A DNA stretch of 64,000 bases, taken from NCBI GenBank assembly GCA_026545765.1, contig CM048844.1, positions 66,029,035 through 66,093,034 of the forward strand, written 5' to 3'. Positions 32,689 to 44,363 of the stretch are shown one piece after another. Numbering within the stretch: the stretch's first letter is position 1; the number at the start of each line of letters is the position of its first letter. The translations under genes and the position numbers were made by a program. The notes under the pieces were generated by a model. The model was not told where the DNA came from. It searched no databases and worked only from the letters and a program-made list of their open reading frames with translations. The stretch is from Plantago major (Eukaryota; Streptophyta; Magnoliopsida; Lamiales; Plantaginaceae).

Positions 32689-33846
32689 GGGAGAATGGCA
32701 AAAATGGTCATTTAAGTATGCTAGTCTGGCACATGCAGGTAAACGTTTGTTGGTCATGGCAATTCTAGTCCACCATTTGCCAAGTTTGGCAAATTTAGTA
32801 CAAATTTTGTGACCAAGTGAACCTACGCGCGAATTTGATGATGTGACGAATCGAACCGACGAACTAAGACGCTCCGGTAACGAATTAACTGCCACATCAC
32901 TTATTCATGACGTCATATTTATATTTTTAATAAAAAAATTGAACTAAAAAAGAATTAAATTAAAATCAAAATAAAAGAAAATAAAAACAGTAAATAAAAA
33001 CCAACAAGTCAGGAGATAAAAACAGTAAATCTTGTGTATACCCAGCATGCAACAAGTCATCAACATATTGATTCATAGTAATAATCTCAATGTTTTCATT
33101 GAATTCATCCCTGCCTTGCTCGTTGATTTCCTCATCTTCATCAGGAGACAATTCATCCCTGTCCTGCTCATTGTTCACGCCTGGCCTATTGATAGGGCAT
33201 CTCCTATTGAAAATGGACACACTTTCTCCTCCCGTGAGCTCCATTCTCAAAACCATCAAAAGTCAAATTTTCAACATATTAAAAACATGTATCTCACTCC
33301 TCCCGTGAGCTCCAAGCATAAAAATGAATTGGGGGACCATTTTACATTTAACACTTTAATAAAGAGGAAAAAAACAGAGGATGAAGAATTACTTAATGTG
33401 CACAGGCGGTGGAAGGTGGTTCAAGTGCGGCGGAACGTCGCCATCTTCTTCAATTCCGGTGAGTAGAGTGACTAAAGGAGCAAGGTTTGTTTAGGGTTTA
33501 TGTGTTTAATTAATTTGGGGTAAATGAACTGTTTTTATCTCCTGACTTGTTGGTTTTTATTTTTTATTTTATTTTGATTTTAATTTAATTCTTTTTTAGT
33601 TCAATTTTTTATTAAAAATATAAATATGAGGTCATGGATAAGTGACGTAGCTAATTCAACGAGTGCCTTAATTCGCTTGCTCGATTCGCCACATCATCAA
33701 ATTCGCACGTAGGTTGACTTGGTCACAAAATTTGTACTAAATTTGCCAAACTTGGCAAATGTTGGACTAGGATTGCCATGACCAACAAACGTTTACCTAC
33801 ATGTGCCAGTCTAGTATACTTAAGCGATCATTTTTGCCGTACTCCC
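32689..33846. mobile_element. Long-TIR (Mutator-like) non-autonomous element
   Basis: A 1158-bp element with inverted repeats of about 310-340 bp (32689-33030 and about 33530-33846). Ends read GGGAGAATGGCAAAAATGGT and GGGAGTACGGCAAAAATGAT. Long repeats starting GGGA with GGCAAAAATGG are typical of Mutator-like elements. Flanking 9-mers agree at only about 5 of 9, so the target duplication has decayed or borders are a little off. The middle (33030-33530) is unlike the arms. It contains duplicated ATTCATCCCTG(C/T) blocks and an exon-like stretch ending CAATTCCG|GTGAG, possibly captured host sequence (Pack-MULE). Confidence 0.65.
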
Positions 33847-35060
33847 ATTCAAAGTGTCGTGTTTTTTTGGACGGTTGCTTACTCACCTCCATCACTTGAC
33901 AACTATAAAGGAAGAGATATTTGCCAAACTTCTGGTTACTCAATTTCACACCGGCGTCAAGTGCGAGCATCTTCTTCTCGTAGGTATCGTCTTCTTTCTC
34001 TTCTAATGGTTCTTCAAAAATCTAAGTTATATTCGGTTTTCAGATGTACCTTATATTGTTGGGTATCAAATGTTATTTCATACTGTGATGTTTTCATGTT
34101 AATGTGTGATGGCTTCATATGGTTTAGTTGTCATGATGCAGTACTCGGTTAAGCTTTGTTCATTAGCATGGTTCTTCTGATTGGTTGTAGAGGTTATAAG
34201 AACCCTCCTTTTGTCCTACTCATTTGCTTGAGAAACTTGAGCCTGCAAAGGTTGTCTTTGTCAAAAAGTAACCTTTATTCTGGTTCATCTTTACCAGACT
34301 AGTTTCACATATCTTTAATTGTGGAAGCTTGGAACTATGGTCTTAACCTTTAAGTGTTCGGTTACTGAGTTTGAGAATTATGAGAGCCATTTGTTGCTCT
34401 TTGGTGAACAAATGATCTACTTGATCTGTCAGTACTTGTAACTTTTCACCCACGTACTCAGGCTGTAATTCCCTTCCCTTGTGACATATTATACCAATAT
34501 TTTTTACGACGCGCTGGAAACAAATAGAAATAAGTAATAACTATAACTCTGTATCATTTTCTATTGACAATGAAGATGCAATTTCTGGAAAATGTGAATT
34601 ACCTTAGTGCCAATGAAGTCATTCTAGACCAAGACAGATTGAAAATTTAAGCTGTAGATGTAACTCCACCCTACCCGGACTTTCCGCTTGAAATTTCTTG
34701 GATTTGTCAACTTTTCTACTTATTTCACCGTGCTCATTGTGATTTCGTACATAAGGACGTTCATAATTTGTTTTGTTATTTAGGCAGATCTCATATCAGA
34801 GGGCTTGGTGCAGGCTTAAGGGCATGACTCACTCTATCGAGGTATCTTACTCTGCTGAATTTTTTGGGGATTAAGTAGAATTGTATCGGAGTGGGTGTGA
34901 GAGGAAAATAGTCTTGTGCTGAAAGTGAAGTGGAGAATAAACAGAGAGAAAGGAACTTTGATTTTCATGTGTATAATTAATTATTTGTTTGTGCTTACAT
35001 AATGCAAGTGAAAGAATTATACTAGGCACAAAGTTCTGCAAGATTTCTTGAAAGAAAGGA
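33847..35060. other. Unassigned intergenic DNA
   Basis: T-rich stretch without sustained open frames. Some short exon-like pieces (for example near 33900-33980, followed by GTAGG) might come from an old gene or LINE, but nothing is recognisable. No terminal repeats found. Confidence 0.35.
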
Positions 35061-35069
35061 AATTGAGTG

Positions 35070-35766
35070 TAGGATTGTTTCTTCAGCTATGTGTATGGTT
35101 TGCCAAGGAGATATGGAGGATTCCTTTCATACATTGAAAAATTGTCACTATGCACAATTGTTTTAGGCGATTGCTGGTTTCTTGTATATATACTGATAGT
35201 AATGACTTGTGGCAATGGTTTCAACATATTGTAATGGGTTAGACGATGCTTAACTAGAGTTTTTTGTGACCTGCTGTTCGGAGCTGTGGAATAATAACAA
35301 CCGAGTTTTCCATGGTGAATAAATTTATGACATATGCGAGATAATTTCCTGCATACTAATTGTGCGTCGTGTCCTTTTTTGTTGCATTCTCTCTCTAAAG
35401 CAGGTCTTCCAGCTGTAGCACGCGACTCGAATGGTCAGATTGTGGCATGGCACCGAGCATGTGTTCCATGGCTTTAACATCAGAATAAAAGGTGAGGTGC
35501 ACGCTGCTTTTATGGCAATTGAACTAGCAGTGGATATTGGATGGTGTGCAGTTGTTTTGGACGGAGATCTTTACCTCCAGCTGAGCATGTTCGCACGTAC
35601 AAAGTCTGACTTCAGTGGCTCAGATGATTGTCGAGTGCGCAGAGACAAGAAGAAGCTTGAGAAGATGAGCACGAAGCATGAAGCATCACCGTATATACCA
35701 TTAGAATTTATGATTGGTACCTTGTCATGTGTTACAAATTTAGTTTCTGCAGTCCGTGTTTATTAA
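35070..35766 (+). pseudogene. Degenerate LINE: zinc-binding and RNase H domains
   Basis: At about 35087-35163 the plus strand reads CMVCQGDMEDSFHTLKNCHY, the CxxC...H...C pattern of the zf-RVT domain after plant LINE reverse transcriptases. An in-frame stop (TAG at 35164) follows. From about 35405 an RNase H-like part follows: AVARDSNGQIVAWHRACVPW in one frame, then KGEVHAAFMAIELAVDIGW and VVLDGD in another. Stops and at least one frame change show an old, inactive copy. No poly(A) tail or target duplication is visible. Confidence 0.65.
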
Positions 35767-35798
35767 GTGCACACTTTATGCTAGATTGCAATCAACTA

Positions 35799-35935
35799 CT
35801 CCCTTATCCGTTCCATTAAAAACTTCGTAACTTTCCTTTTTTTGGGTTTCATTAGAAACCTTCTAACCCCATGAATGGAAAGTTTTTACCCCACTAACTA
35901 ATTCTTTAATATTTTCTCTGTCCTACTTTATCATC
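35799..35935. mobile_element. Stowaway-like MITE fragment
   Basis: Starts CTCCCTTATCCGTTCCATTA after a TA dinucleotide, resembling the CTCCCTCCGTCCCATTA end of Stowaway (Tc1/mariner) elements. It is cut at 35936 by the LTR of the gypsy element; no opposite end is seen. Confidence 0.4.
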
Positions 35936-37934
35936 TGTAAGGCCCCAATATTTTAAAAAGACGAACTAAGAAAAATATGATTCGTGCTAGAGGTTGAACG
36001 ATAAAAACACTGGTTGCGACTTTATTTGAACTTATAGCGTGAACGACGCAAAATGCGCCAACAGTCCATGTCATGAAATCTGTGAACATAATTCGTGAAA
36101 ATGCGGAAGCGTAAACATGCAACTGTCTTGCACAAACCGCGCTAAAAACTAAGTTCTAAGATGATAGTAAAATGCATGATTTAAATGTAAAACATATAAA
36201 TGGTGACGATAAAAGGTAAAGGCCATGATCACTGATCGGAAACGCCAGTCCCCGCTCCAGGCTGCTCTAGCTCCTCACCTAAAAGTTATTATAAACAAGG
36301 GGTTAGTCAAACCACCGACTAAGCAAGTTCCATGCACGTGCCATTACCTAAAGTTTTATATTCAAGTCTTTTAAATCTTTTAGTCTTGGATAATTCAATG
36401 CAACCCTATGACCTGACTTGGCCTTAAACACTTGAACTTGTTCTTCTAAAAAGCTCTTAACTTAAACTTGAAACTTTATCTTTAAATGTCTTAAAACATA
36501 ACATGATCACGAGCTCACTTAGCATCGTAGGTTCCTATCTTGGCCATGGTGGCTATCTGCCGGCCCAGGTCACTTTTGTGGCCGTATCCGTTGAATAAAT
36601 AAAAACTGATGGCCTCAGAACCTTGGTCTCTATCCGCTGAACATGAACTATATCTGCACCACAAATACCAGGATATTTCTCTACGAGCCCCTTTACTTAT
36701 ATTTAACTTGAAAGTCTTTCTTAACTTTAAACGTTAAACATTTTATTAAAGTGAATGCATGATTCTAAACTCTTACTCAATAATACATAATTATAATTGC
36801 ATTATTTTGTAACCACATTAGCATCTCCAAAATTATAACCATCATGTACAACAAACACAACATTAATACCTCAAAATCCATAATAATCTGGAGTCTTAGT
36901 ACTATTCACATATGCTTCAAAGTTATACAATTTCAGATACTAATTAATCTCACAAACGTGCATGTCATCAAGAACAGAGAAGCAACATCAATATAGTTAG
37001 AAAGAAGAATTATCATCATCATTCAACATGCAATTAATTCATCAAATTATTCACACACACAAACATATATATAGCCTCGATCACATGTTAACAGGTCACC
37101 AAGATTACAAACCACCACACAAGTGAAACAAGACATCAATTATATACTTACTGGCCGGTTTCAACGCAAGGGTAGGCCAATGAAACTTTACAATTAAGCC
37201 ATTTCTTTAGAAAGGTGTCAGTAAGAATCACTACAAGGATAAACTAGAGTATAACTAATCGATTCAGTATAGCTTAAACATATGTATTTCACATATAATT
37301 AGGTACGTATAAAGATGCGTGTCTCTTAACCATAACTCAACATCATCAGGTCTCACACACATTGATTAGATCATTCCTTCATATCGGAAGCAAATCATAA
37401 TTAAGCATAATAAGCGTGATTAAGAACATCAATGCACGTGGTCAATATATCCATACATATCTGCAGTAAATCATATTTGGATACCCCAAATTATAATTCA
37501 ACACATCCTATAAACATAAATGAGATCTAGGGGAACTTACCTTAAGAAATATCCAGCAAAACTGGCGACGAAAGAACGAACGAGCCCCTCTTACTAAACC
37601 AACCCCGCTGTTGTTGCGAAAGAAGAACCGTTTTCAAAGGAAGATGAAGCTTCTGATGGAGGTCGATGGTGAAGAAGAAGAGAACGCAATTAAGACGTCT
37701 GATCAGCTAAAAGAAACGGCTGAAGCAATTAAACTGAGGTTTAAATGAGTTTAAATGAGTTTAAATGATATTTTGGGCTTCTTAGGGTAACTCATTGGGT
37801 CAAGGGTAAAGAATTGGGCTGGAAACAAAGAATAAAAGCTTGGGCCAACGATCCAACGTCTACAATTACGCTCTGACGCTCTGGTTCGTACTAAAGCGCG
37901 TACAAACGAACTGACGAATTTTCGGGTCGTTACA
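35936..37934 (-). repeat. TR-GAG 3' LTR with adjacent polypurine tract
   Basis: Plus-strand ends are TGTAAGGCCCC and GGGTCGTTACA. On the minus strand it is preceded by AAGGTGGGAAGAT (37935-37947), a polypurine tract. The first 530 bases or so are repeated at 45151-45678 with roughly 93-95% agreement by eye. No coding sequence inside. Confidence 0.88.
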
Positions 37935-38083
37935 ATCTTCCCACCTTCTAAAAATTTTCGTCCTAAAAAATTGATCAAACTCAGCTAAACCGTAAAAGAC
38001 GAGGAACTAAACACGGACTTCATATAATCACATAGAGAACATGAACCACACAACTAGCTAGCCATATAACACATAAAGAGAAC

Positions 38084-38570
38084 TCAAACATAAAACAACA
38101 AGATGTCAAATCTAACGCGTGAAAGGAAAGAAAGAAAATTAATAATTATACCATGCTCGTTGTCGGTAGGCTGCTCATCAACGATAGAAGTCATAGCGAA
38201 GACTCTAGCTGGTGCCATGCACCTCTTTGGTGCAGATGTCGGCAGTACACTCCTAACCGGTACAGCTTGAGGAGCCGGTACAATGCTTCTTGCTGGGGCA
38301 GAAGTCGGAACTGACTTATTCTGATGCGGACAATGGTGCTTAGTATGTCCAGGTTGTCTGCAATAGTAGCATATATTCTTACCACGGAGGCACTCTCCAG
38401 TATGCTTCCTCCCACATGAAGTGCAATCGGGCATGCGACCATGATATGCTCATGGGATTCCTCAGGCAAGACAGTCATTTTTGTAGACCTCCTTTTGTAC
38501 CTCCTCAACCACCAATGCCTTATCCACCAGATCTTGATAGACCTTCAACTCAAAAGGTGCTAGACCCGCC
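38084..38570 (-). pseudogene. gag: TR-GAG gag, C-terminal part
   Basis: The minus strand encodes two cysteine motifs, CTSCGRKHTGEC and the zinc knuckle CYYCRQPGHTKHHC, then an Ala/Pro/Ser/Val-rich tail ending near 38084. Upstream it contains PFELKVYQDL-type sequence of Ty3/gypsy gag. It is separated from the N-terminal part by the Athila-type insertion. No pol follows before the polypurine tract. Confidence 0.82.
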
Positions 38571-39838
38571 TGATGAGACGATAATTTAGAGTCTCATCTT
38601 ATCTTTTTTACCGTCTTTTGGTTAGTCTTTATTGGCATTTTGTAGTGTTTTTGTACATTTTTAGGCTTTGGTACTTTGGTTTTTCTTTTGTAGTATTTTG
38701 CATTGCGGAGAAATGCTTGTTGAGCTGAGCAGGATCGAAGAAGAACGAGCCTCGCCGCAGCGAAGTGAACATGCTCGCCGCGGCGAGAAATCCAATAGTT
38801 GATTGGTATCTCGTCGTTTGAAGATCGCCGCGGCGAGTCAATATTCTCGCCGCGGCGAGAAATCCAGTAGCTCATGGAATTTTGGAATCAAGAGCTCGCC
38901 ACGGAGAAGAAATATTCTCGCCACGACGAGAAGACGCAAGACAGGCACTGGGACTTACTGGAATCCTCGCCGCGGAGAGATGGGATTTTGACTTTTTTTG
39001 TTTCTCCTTATTAGGTTAGACTTGGGCAATTTTTTGGAGAACTTCTTCTACTCGAACTTTACCTAGAAAAAGCTCCTAGACCCAGATTTTGACATTGATT
39101 GATCTTGGAGCTTGGTTCTTCTCTTGTAACTAATCATTCACATCGAATTCTTAGTAAGTTTGATAATCCTTTATTGCTTCCATGCAATTCTTGTGCTTGA
39201 TTGATTTGTCAAATTGTATGCTCTTGCTTGCGATTATCATTATGTTTATGCTTTGCGTATACAAGATTATAAATTCATTCGTGTTTGCTTCAAATATGAG
39301 TAGCTAAACCTCTCCAGCACTCGGTAGTTATGTGATGATTATGCAGATTCGGATCTAGGGTTTACATTCGTTCATATAGGTTCGTCTAGTTTGAGATTTT
39401 CGTATAAACCTTCAATACAATACGCTAGTTTGAAATATTCTAAATCGTTTTGGTTAAGAATCGTCGGTCTGACAAATTTGACGATTTCGCTAGTTTGAAA
39501 TCTTTGAAAAACAACTTGGTTGAATTGGATTGATTATTTTCTGTACACCGACCGTGTGACAAATATGAACGATTACCTTAGTATCGAATTAGCATAACCG
39601 GACCATCAATACCGTGTTTACTTTCTCTCATTGATCAAAATCGTTTATTTGCTTTAGTATTAATTCATGTTTTAGAAGTAGAATCAATCAAAACCAACTT
39701 GTTACTCACAAACAAAGGTTCTGCTCTATTTCGTTGTGGTAGCTTAATTAATTCCCTAGAGAACGATACCGAGTTAGGCATAGTCTACAACAACAGCTTA
39801 TTCTCTTAAGTTTTATAGAGTATAATTTGAGCTTATCA
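38571..39838 (+). repeat. Athila-type 5' LTR
   Basis: TGATGAGACG to GAGCTTATCA. The first 28 bases can form a hairpin (GATGAGAC...GTCTCATC, 8-bp stem). About seven intact or decayed copies of the palindrome CTCGCCGCGGCGAG lie at 38747-38975. Confidence 0.9.
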
Positions 39839-39842
39839 AATT

Positions 39843-39860
39843 TGGCACCGCTACCGGGGA
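39843..39860 (+). other. Athila-type primer binding site
   Basis: TGGCACCGCTACCGGGGA, four bases after the LTR. This is close to the tRNA-Asp-type PBS of Athila elements and is followed by ATTAATTCC, also found after the PBS of the related element on the minus strand near 58350. Confidence 0.75.
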
Positions 39861-40003
39861 ATTAATTCCTACTTTAGCATTTTGAGTGTGATTTTTTGTT
39901 TGTTTTTCAACCTGAAGTTTAGTGCACTAACATAAAATATGAATATTTCAAGACTTTCGAGTTGTGTAGCTTTAACAACAGGTTTATCATAAAGGAAATT
40001 CCG

Positions 40004-40850
40004 ATGGCTCAGCTGACCTATGGAGCTTACATGCAACCCGACGAGGTTAAGGCTGGCAAAGCAGCGATTGTTCTGTCTGGTGAAGCCAGGAATTTGGAAC
40101 TCAAGGCTCACCACTTCCATAATCTTCCCAAATTCTACGGGATGATAAATGAGGATGTGACAAGATTCCTCAAGGAGTTCGAATTACTGATTGTAGGGAT
40201 TTCGTTGACAGTCGGAGGGGTAACGGTCACTGACGGAGAGATAAGGAAGAAGGTCTTTCCGATCTGCATGCATGATAAGGCGAGGAGTTGGCTGTTAAAC
40301 GAACCTGAGGGTTCTCTACCGACTTGGGATTAGCTCTACTAAGCCTTCATGAATAAATTCTATCCCCCCGAGAAAATGCAGCACCTTCGTGCTCAGATAA
40401 TGCAGTTTCAGCAGATGTACGATGAGACCTTTTATGAAGCTCAAGATCGCTTTTTGCAGTTATTGTCACAATGCCCTCACCATAGGATCGACGATATGAA
40501 TTTATGCATTAGATTTTATGAAGGCCTGGATTGGGAGTGTCAAAACATGGTCGATATGAGTTGCAAAAATTCTTTCCTGTAAGCGTCCTCTGATGAATTA
40601 AATGGTGTTTTTGAGAGATTGGCAGCAGTATCTCAGCTTAAGGGTGCGAGAAATAAGTCTAGGAGAGCGGTAGCCAGAGTAGTTGAACAGACCTCAGGGC
40701 CGTGTACTATTGAGCTGGACAAAGAAATTAGGAACCACATGGAGCAATCTGAGAAGTTCTAGTTAGAAGCGCAGAGAATTCAGAGCAGGAATGATCAGCG
40801 GTTTGATAGCATTGAGCAGTCACATAAGCGGTTAGAGTAGACTTTGGGGG
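40004..40850 (+). pseudogene. gag: Athila-type gag
   Basis: Starts MAQLTYGAYMQPDEVKAG. The capsid core shows HHFHNLPKFYGMINEDVTRF, KKVFPICMHDKARSWLLN, FMNKFYPPEKMQHLRAQI and LSQCPHHRIDDMNL with FYEGLDWE. The last pattern is the Athila gag signature. The homologous gag on the minus strand (57311-58121) aligns along its length. Broken. Confidence 0.83.
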
Positions 40851-41185
40851 ATCTAGTTGGTCAGTTTCAGCAATGGGAAAAGGGTAAGTTCCCGGCGACG
40901 GTAGAAACCAATATAATTCTAGCTATTGAGGTGACATTTGATGAGCCAGGAAAGGTGAAGTCCGTTCTTGCTACCTGCACTTGCCAGCTTGAGAATACGG
41001 TGACCCGGGTTGAGACACCGGAGTTAGTTGAGGTAGTACCTGCACCGGCACTTGAGAAGCCGGTAGAAGTGAGAGTTGAGGAAAAGGAGATGGAAGTGGT
41101 CACACCTAGTTCTGCGATTCTAGTAGAGAAGGCGAATGCGGAACCAAATCACTTTACGGTGGATTCCACTACTCCTGTGATTTAG

Positions 41186-41749
41186 ATGGTGGAAAAAAGC
41201 GTCAGTGATGCGGATAGCTTTGACTTGGTTGTTGGCATTGGTAACTCGTCTGAGGTGACTGGTATTATTGACACGGGGGCTGCCTGTAATCTGATGACTT
41301 TTGCTATTTATGAGGAGCTGAACTTGAAAGGATTGGAGCCACGTAAATGCTTCGTTTTGCTAGCCAATGGAATAAGGAGTAGGTGCATGGGTATAGTTGA
41401 AGATGTTCCGGTTAAACTGGACGGTGTTGTGTTTATGACAGATTTCGTGGTTGTGGAGTCGTCTCGGGTCAAGGGAAAAGACATGGAGAATGATATATTG
41501 CTTTTGGGGCACCCCTTCATCAAGTCTACCCACATGATCGTTAATCTTCACGCTCGTACCTGCACTATTGAGGTACATGGCAAGCAACGCGAGTTGCGAG
41601 CCGCTACTATACCATATACTGTTGCACAGGTTGATACGAAGACATACATTGGAGCACACACCGGGCCACTCTACACCCACACTTACCTGCCGGGAAGGAA
41701 AGGTGCCTGGAAGGCAGGAAAGCCCAAGAATTTCCAGAATACCCGTTAG
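41186..41749 (+). pseudogene. pro: Athila-type aspartic protease
   Basis: Retropepsin-like. The active site is TGIIDTGAACNLMTF, followed by GIVEDVPVKLDGVVFMTDFV and DILLLGHPFIKSTHMIV, the counterpart of the ILGRPF strand. A preceding Val/Glu/Pro-rich linker (40844-41185) resembles the one near 55193-55444. After the protease the frame ends and no RT follows. Confidence 0.83.
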
Positions 41750-43119
41750 CCAACACGGAAGAGTCTTGTACATGACTTTAAAGGTACACTCGTAGGCAAG
41801 TAACTTTCGATCACATTTCTATTTCTTTTCACTCTTAGCTTGAGGACATGCTTGAGTTTCGGTTTGGGGAGGGGAATGTGCTTTTTAGTTTCTTGCTTGT
41901 GCTTCTTAGTATAGTATCAGAGTCTCTAGAGTCTTTCGTTTTTATTCTTTATGCATATGTCGACTTCTCCCTTGTGTTCTAGAGTCCTTCGTGAGTCGTG
42001 AGTTGTTCTTCCAAGTCGAACGTCTATTGTGGATGATAAATTTGCTTGCTACTTATGTTTTGTATGATATTTAGCTGGAAGTAGTGTAGTGGATTTAAAA
42101 TCCTATAAGTCCGTTTCTCTTGTAAATAATAAGTCTGTGTAGCTCTTTAGTCCAAAAATCCTGTGAGAAGCCTTGAGCCGATGAAAATATTATACCTGCA
42201 ACTGTATTGTGTGATTCCTGGGCTGTGCAGGTTTTTTGTACTCAGTTTCGTTGGGGATGACGAACGGCATGCTTATTTCTTCGGTTTTTTCTCCTCCGAA
42301 CTGGTTTGGGGAGGAGACTCTCTACCTTTGAGACTTTTTACTTGAGTTGTTTATGCATATTTATTAAGAGTCTGTTTGCTGCTTCCCAAAGCTATCTGAA
42401 TTTGAATCTCGGGGTGGATCTGTGGTCTTAATTGATCACCGTTAGTCGTGTTACGTGTGTTCCAAATACTACCACATACCGGCGTGGCTGAAAAGCTACA
42501 TTTCTGTGAGGTTGATGGCACGTATACCAAACTGACACGCACAAAAGTGCGGACTTTCGGTAAAACAGACACCTGCAAAAAATTGAGATAAAAAGAGCCC
42601 AATGAGGCCATGCATTGAATATACAGTGGAATCGTGGTTGAATTTTTTGAAATGAATTATTTGAATAAGGGGAGCAGCATCAACCTTCGATTTTTGAAAA
42701 TTAAGTCGCTTGCCAAAAGTCCATTTCGATCTGATGAGACGAGTACAATAGCATAAGATAGTCTAGGCATCTTTGTGACGAAGGTCATCTTCTTAGTTTA
42801 CTTTTTGAGCGTATACGCTTTTTGGACACTTCCAAGAGAGTGAGAGTTACACTACAAGCACCTGTGAGGGACTAGCGAGCTAGACTTAAGTGTTATTTAC
42901 TTGAGAAACGTTCTTGTTTGATTTTCTGTGTACTATTCTGCCAAGGTTAGTTGAGTACAAAGCTTTTGCATCTCGTGAACTTAATGTTTACTATGGTAGA
43001 TTCGGTCACTTGGGAGTTTAACTCTGTTATGTGCTATTTGTTCGTTTTATGTTTCGAGTCTAGTTTTGTCTAGGTTGTTTGTTTGCTCGAGGACGAGCAA
43101 AGGTTTGTTTTGGGGAGAT
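41750..43119 (+). other. Athila-type conserved 3' tail with hairpin and PPT
   Basis: Non-coding. Blocks at about 42430-42560 and 42735-43119 are clearly related to the minus-strand element at 50881-51560, although the middle differs. Just before the LTR is a perfect hairpin, TTTGCTCG-AGGA-CGAGCAAA (43082-43101), then the polypurine tract TTTTGGGGAGAT. Confidence 0.7.
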
Positions 43120-44363
43120 TGATGAGACTATAATTTAGAGTCTCATCTTATCTTTTTTACCGTCTTTTGGTTAGTCTTTATTGGCATTTTGTAGTGTTTT
43201 TGTACGTTTTTAGGCTTTGGTACTTTGGTTTATTTTGTAGGATTTTGCGTTGCGGAGAAATGCTTGTTGAGCTGAGCAAGAGCGAAGAAGAACGAGCCTC
43301 GCCATGGCGAAGTGAACATGCTCGCCGCGGTGAGAAATCCAGTAGCTGATTGGTATCTCGTCATTTGAAGCTCGCCGCGGCGAGAAATCCAGTAGCTCGT
43401 AGAATTTTGGAATCAAGAGCTCGCCGCGGTGAAGAAATATTCTTGCCGCGGCAAGAAGACGCAAGATAGACACTGGGACTTATTGGAATCCTCCCTGCTG
43501 CGAGACGGGATTTTGACGTTTTTTGTTTCTCCTTATTAGGTTAGACTTAGGCAATTTTTTGGAGAACTTCTTCTACTCGAATTTTACCTAGAAAAAGCTC
43601 CTAGACCCAGATTTTGACATTGATTGATGTTGGACCTTGGTTCTTCTCTTGTAACGAATCATTGACATCGAATTCATGGTAAGTTTGATAATCCTCTATT
43701 GCTTCTATACAATTCTTTTGCTTGATTGATTTGGCAAATTGTATGTTCTTGCTTGCGATTATCATTATTTTTATGCTTTGCGTATACAAGATTATGAATT
43801 CCTTCGTGTTTGCTTCAAGTATGAGTAGCTAAACCTCCCCAGAACTCGGTAGTTATGTGATGGTTATGCAGATTCGGATCTAGGGTTTGCATTCATTCAT
43901 ATAGGTTCGTCTAGGTTGAGATTTTCGTATAAACCTTCAATCCAATACGCTAGTTTGAAATATTCTAAATCGTTTTGGTTGAGAATCGTCGGTCTGACAA
44001 ACTTGACGATTTTGCTAGTTTGAAATCTTCGAAAAACGACTTGGTTGAATTGGATTGATTGTTTTCCGTACATCGACCGTGTGACAAATATGAACGATTA
44101 CCTTAGTATCGAATTAGCCTAACCGGATCATCACTACCATGTTTACTTTCTCTCATTGATCAAAACTGTTTATTTACTTTAGTATTAATTCATGTTTTAG
44201 AAGTAGAATCACTCAAAACCAACTTGTTACTGACAAACAAATGTTTTGCTCTATTTCGTTGTGGTAGCTTAATTAATTCCCTAGAGAACGATACCGAGTT
44301 AGGCATAGTCCACAACTACAGCTTATTCTCTTAAGTTTTATAGTGTTTAATTTGAGCTTATCA
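43120..44363 (+). repeat. Athila-type 3' LTR
   Basis: Counterpart of 38571-39838 with the same ends and the same hairpin start. Its palindromes (43296-43500) are more decayed, often at CG sites (for example CTTGCCGCGGCAAG and CTCGCCGCGGTGAG). Confidence 0.9.

Larger units (their letters stand above)
38571..44363 (+). mobile_element. Athila-type gag-protease element
   Basis: A 5.8-kb plus-strand element with LTRs 38571-39838 and 43120-44363. Its internal region is only 3.3 kb: PBS, gag, protease, a conserved 3' tail and PPT. No RT, RNase H or integrase can be found, and the space is too small for them, so it is non-autonomous. It lies within gag of the TR-GAG element. The flanking 5-mers (CCGCC and TCGAC) agree at three of five positions, a decayed target duplication. 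The LTRs look about 95% alike. Broken in a few places. Confidence 0.85.

Noticed and set aside
33032-33466. Plus-strand open frame of 144 codons in the Mutator-like element
   Set aside because: It crosses the arm and the middle region, has no recognisable domain and biased composition. The structural element explains the sequence better.
38747-38975. Regularly spaced palindromes resembling a CRISPR-like array
   Set aside because: Repeats are only 14 bp, spacers are neither unique in size nor variable like CRISPR spacers, the host is a plant, and the same array recurs in every LTR of the family.
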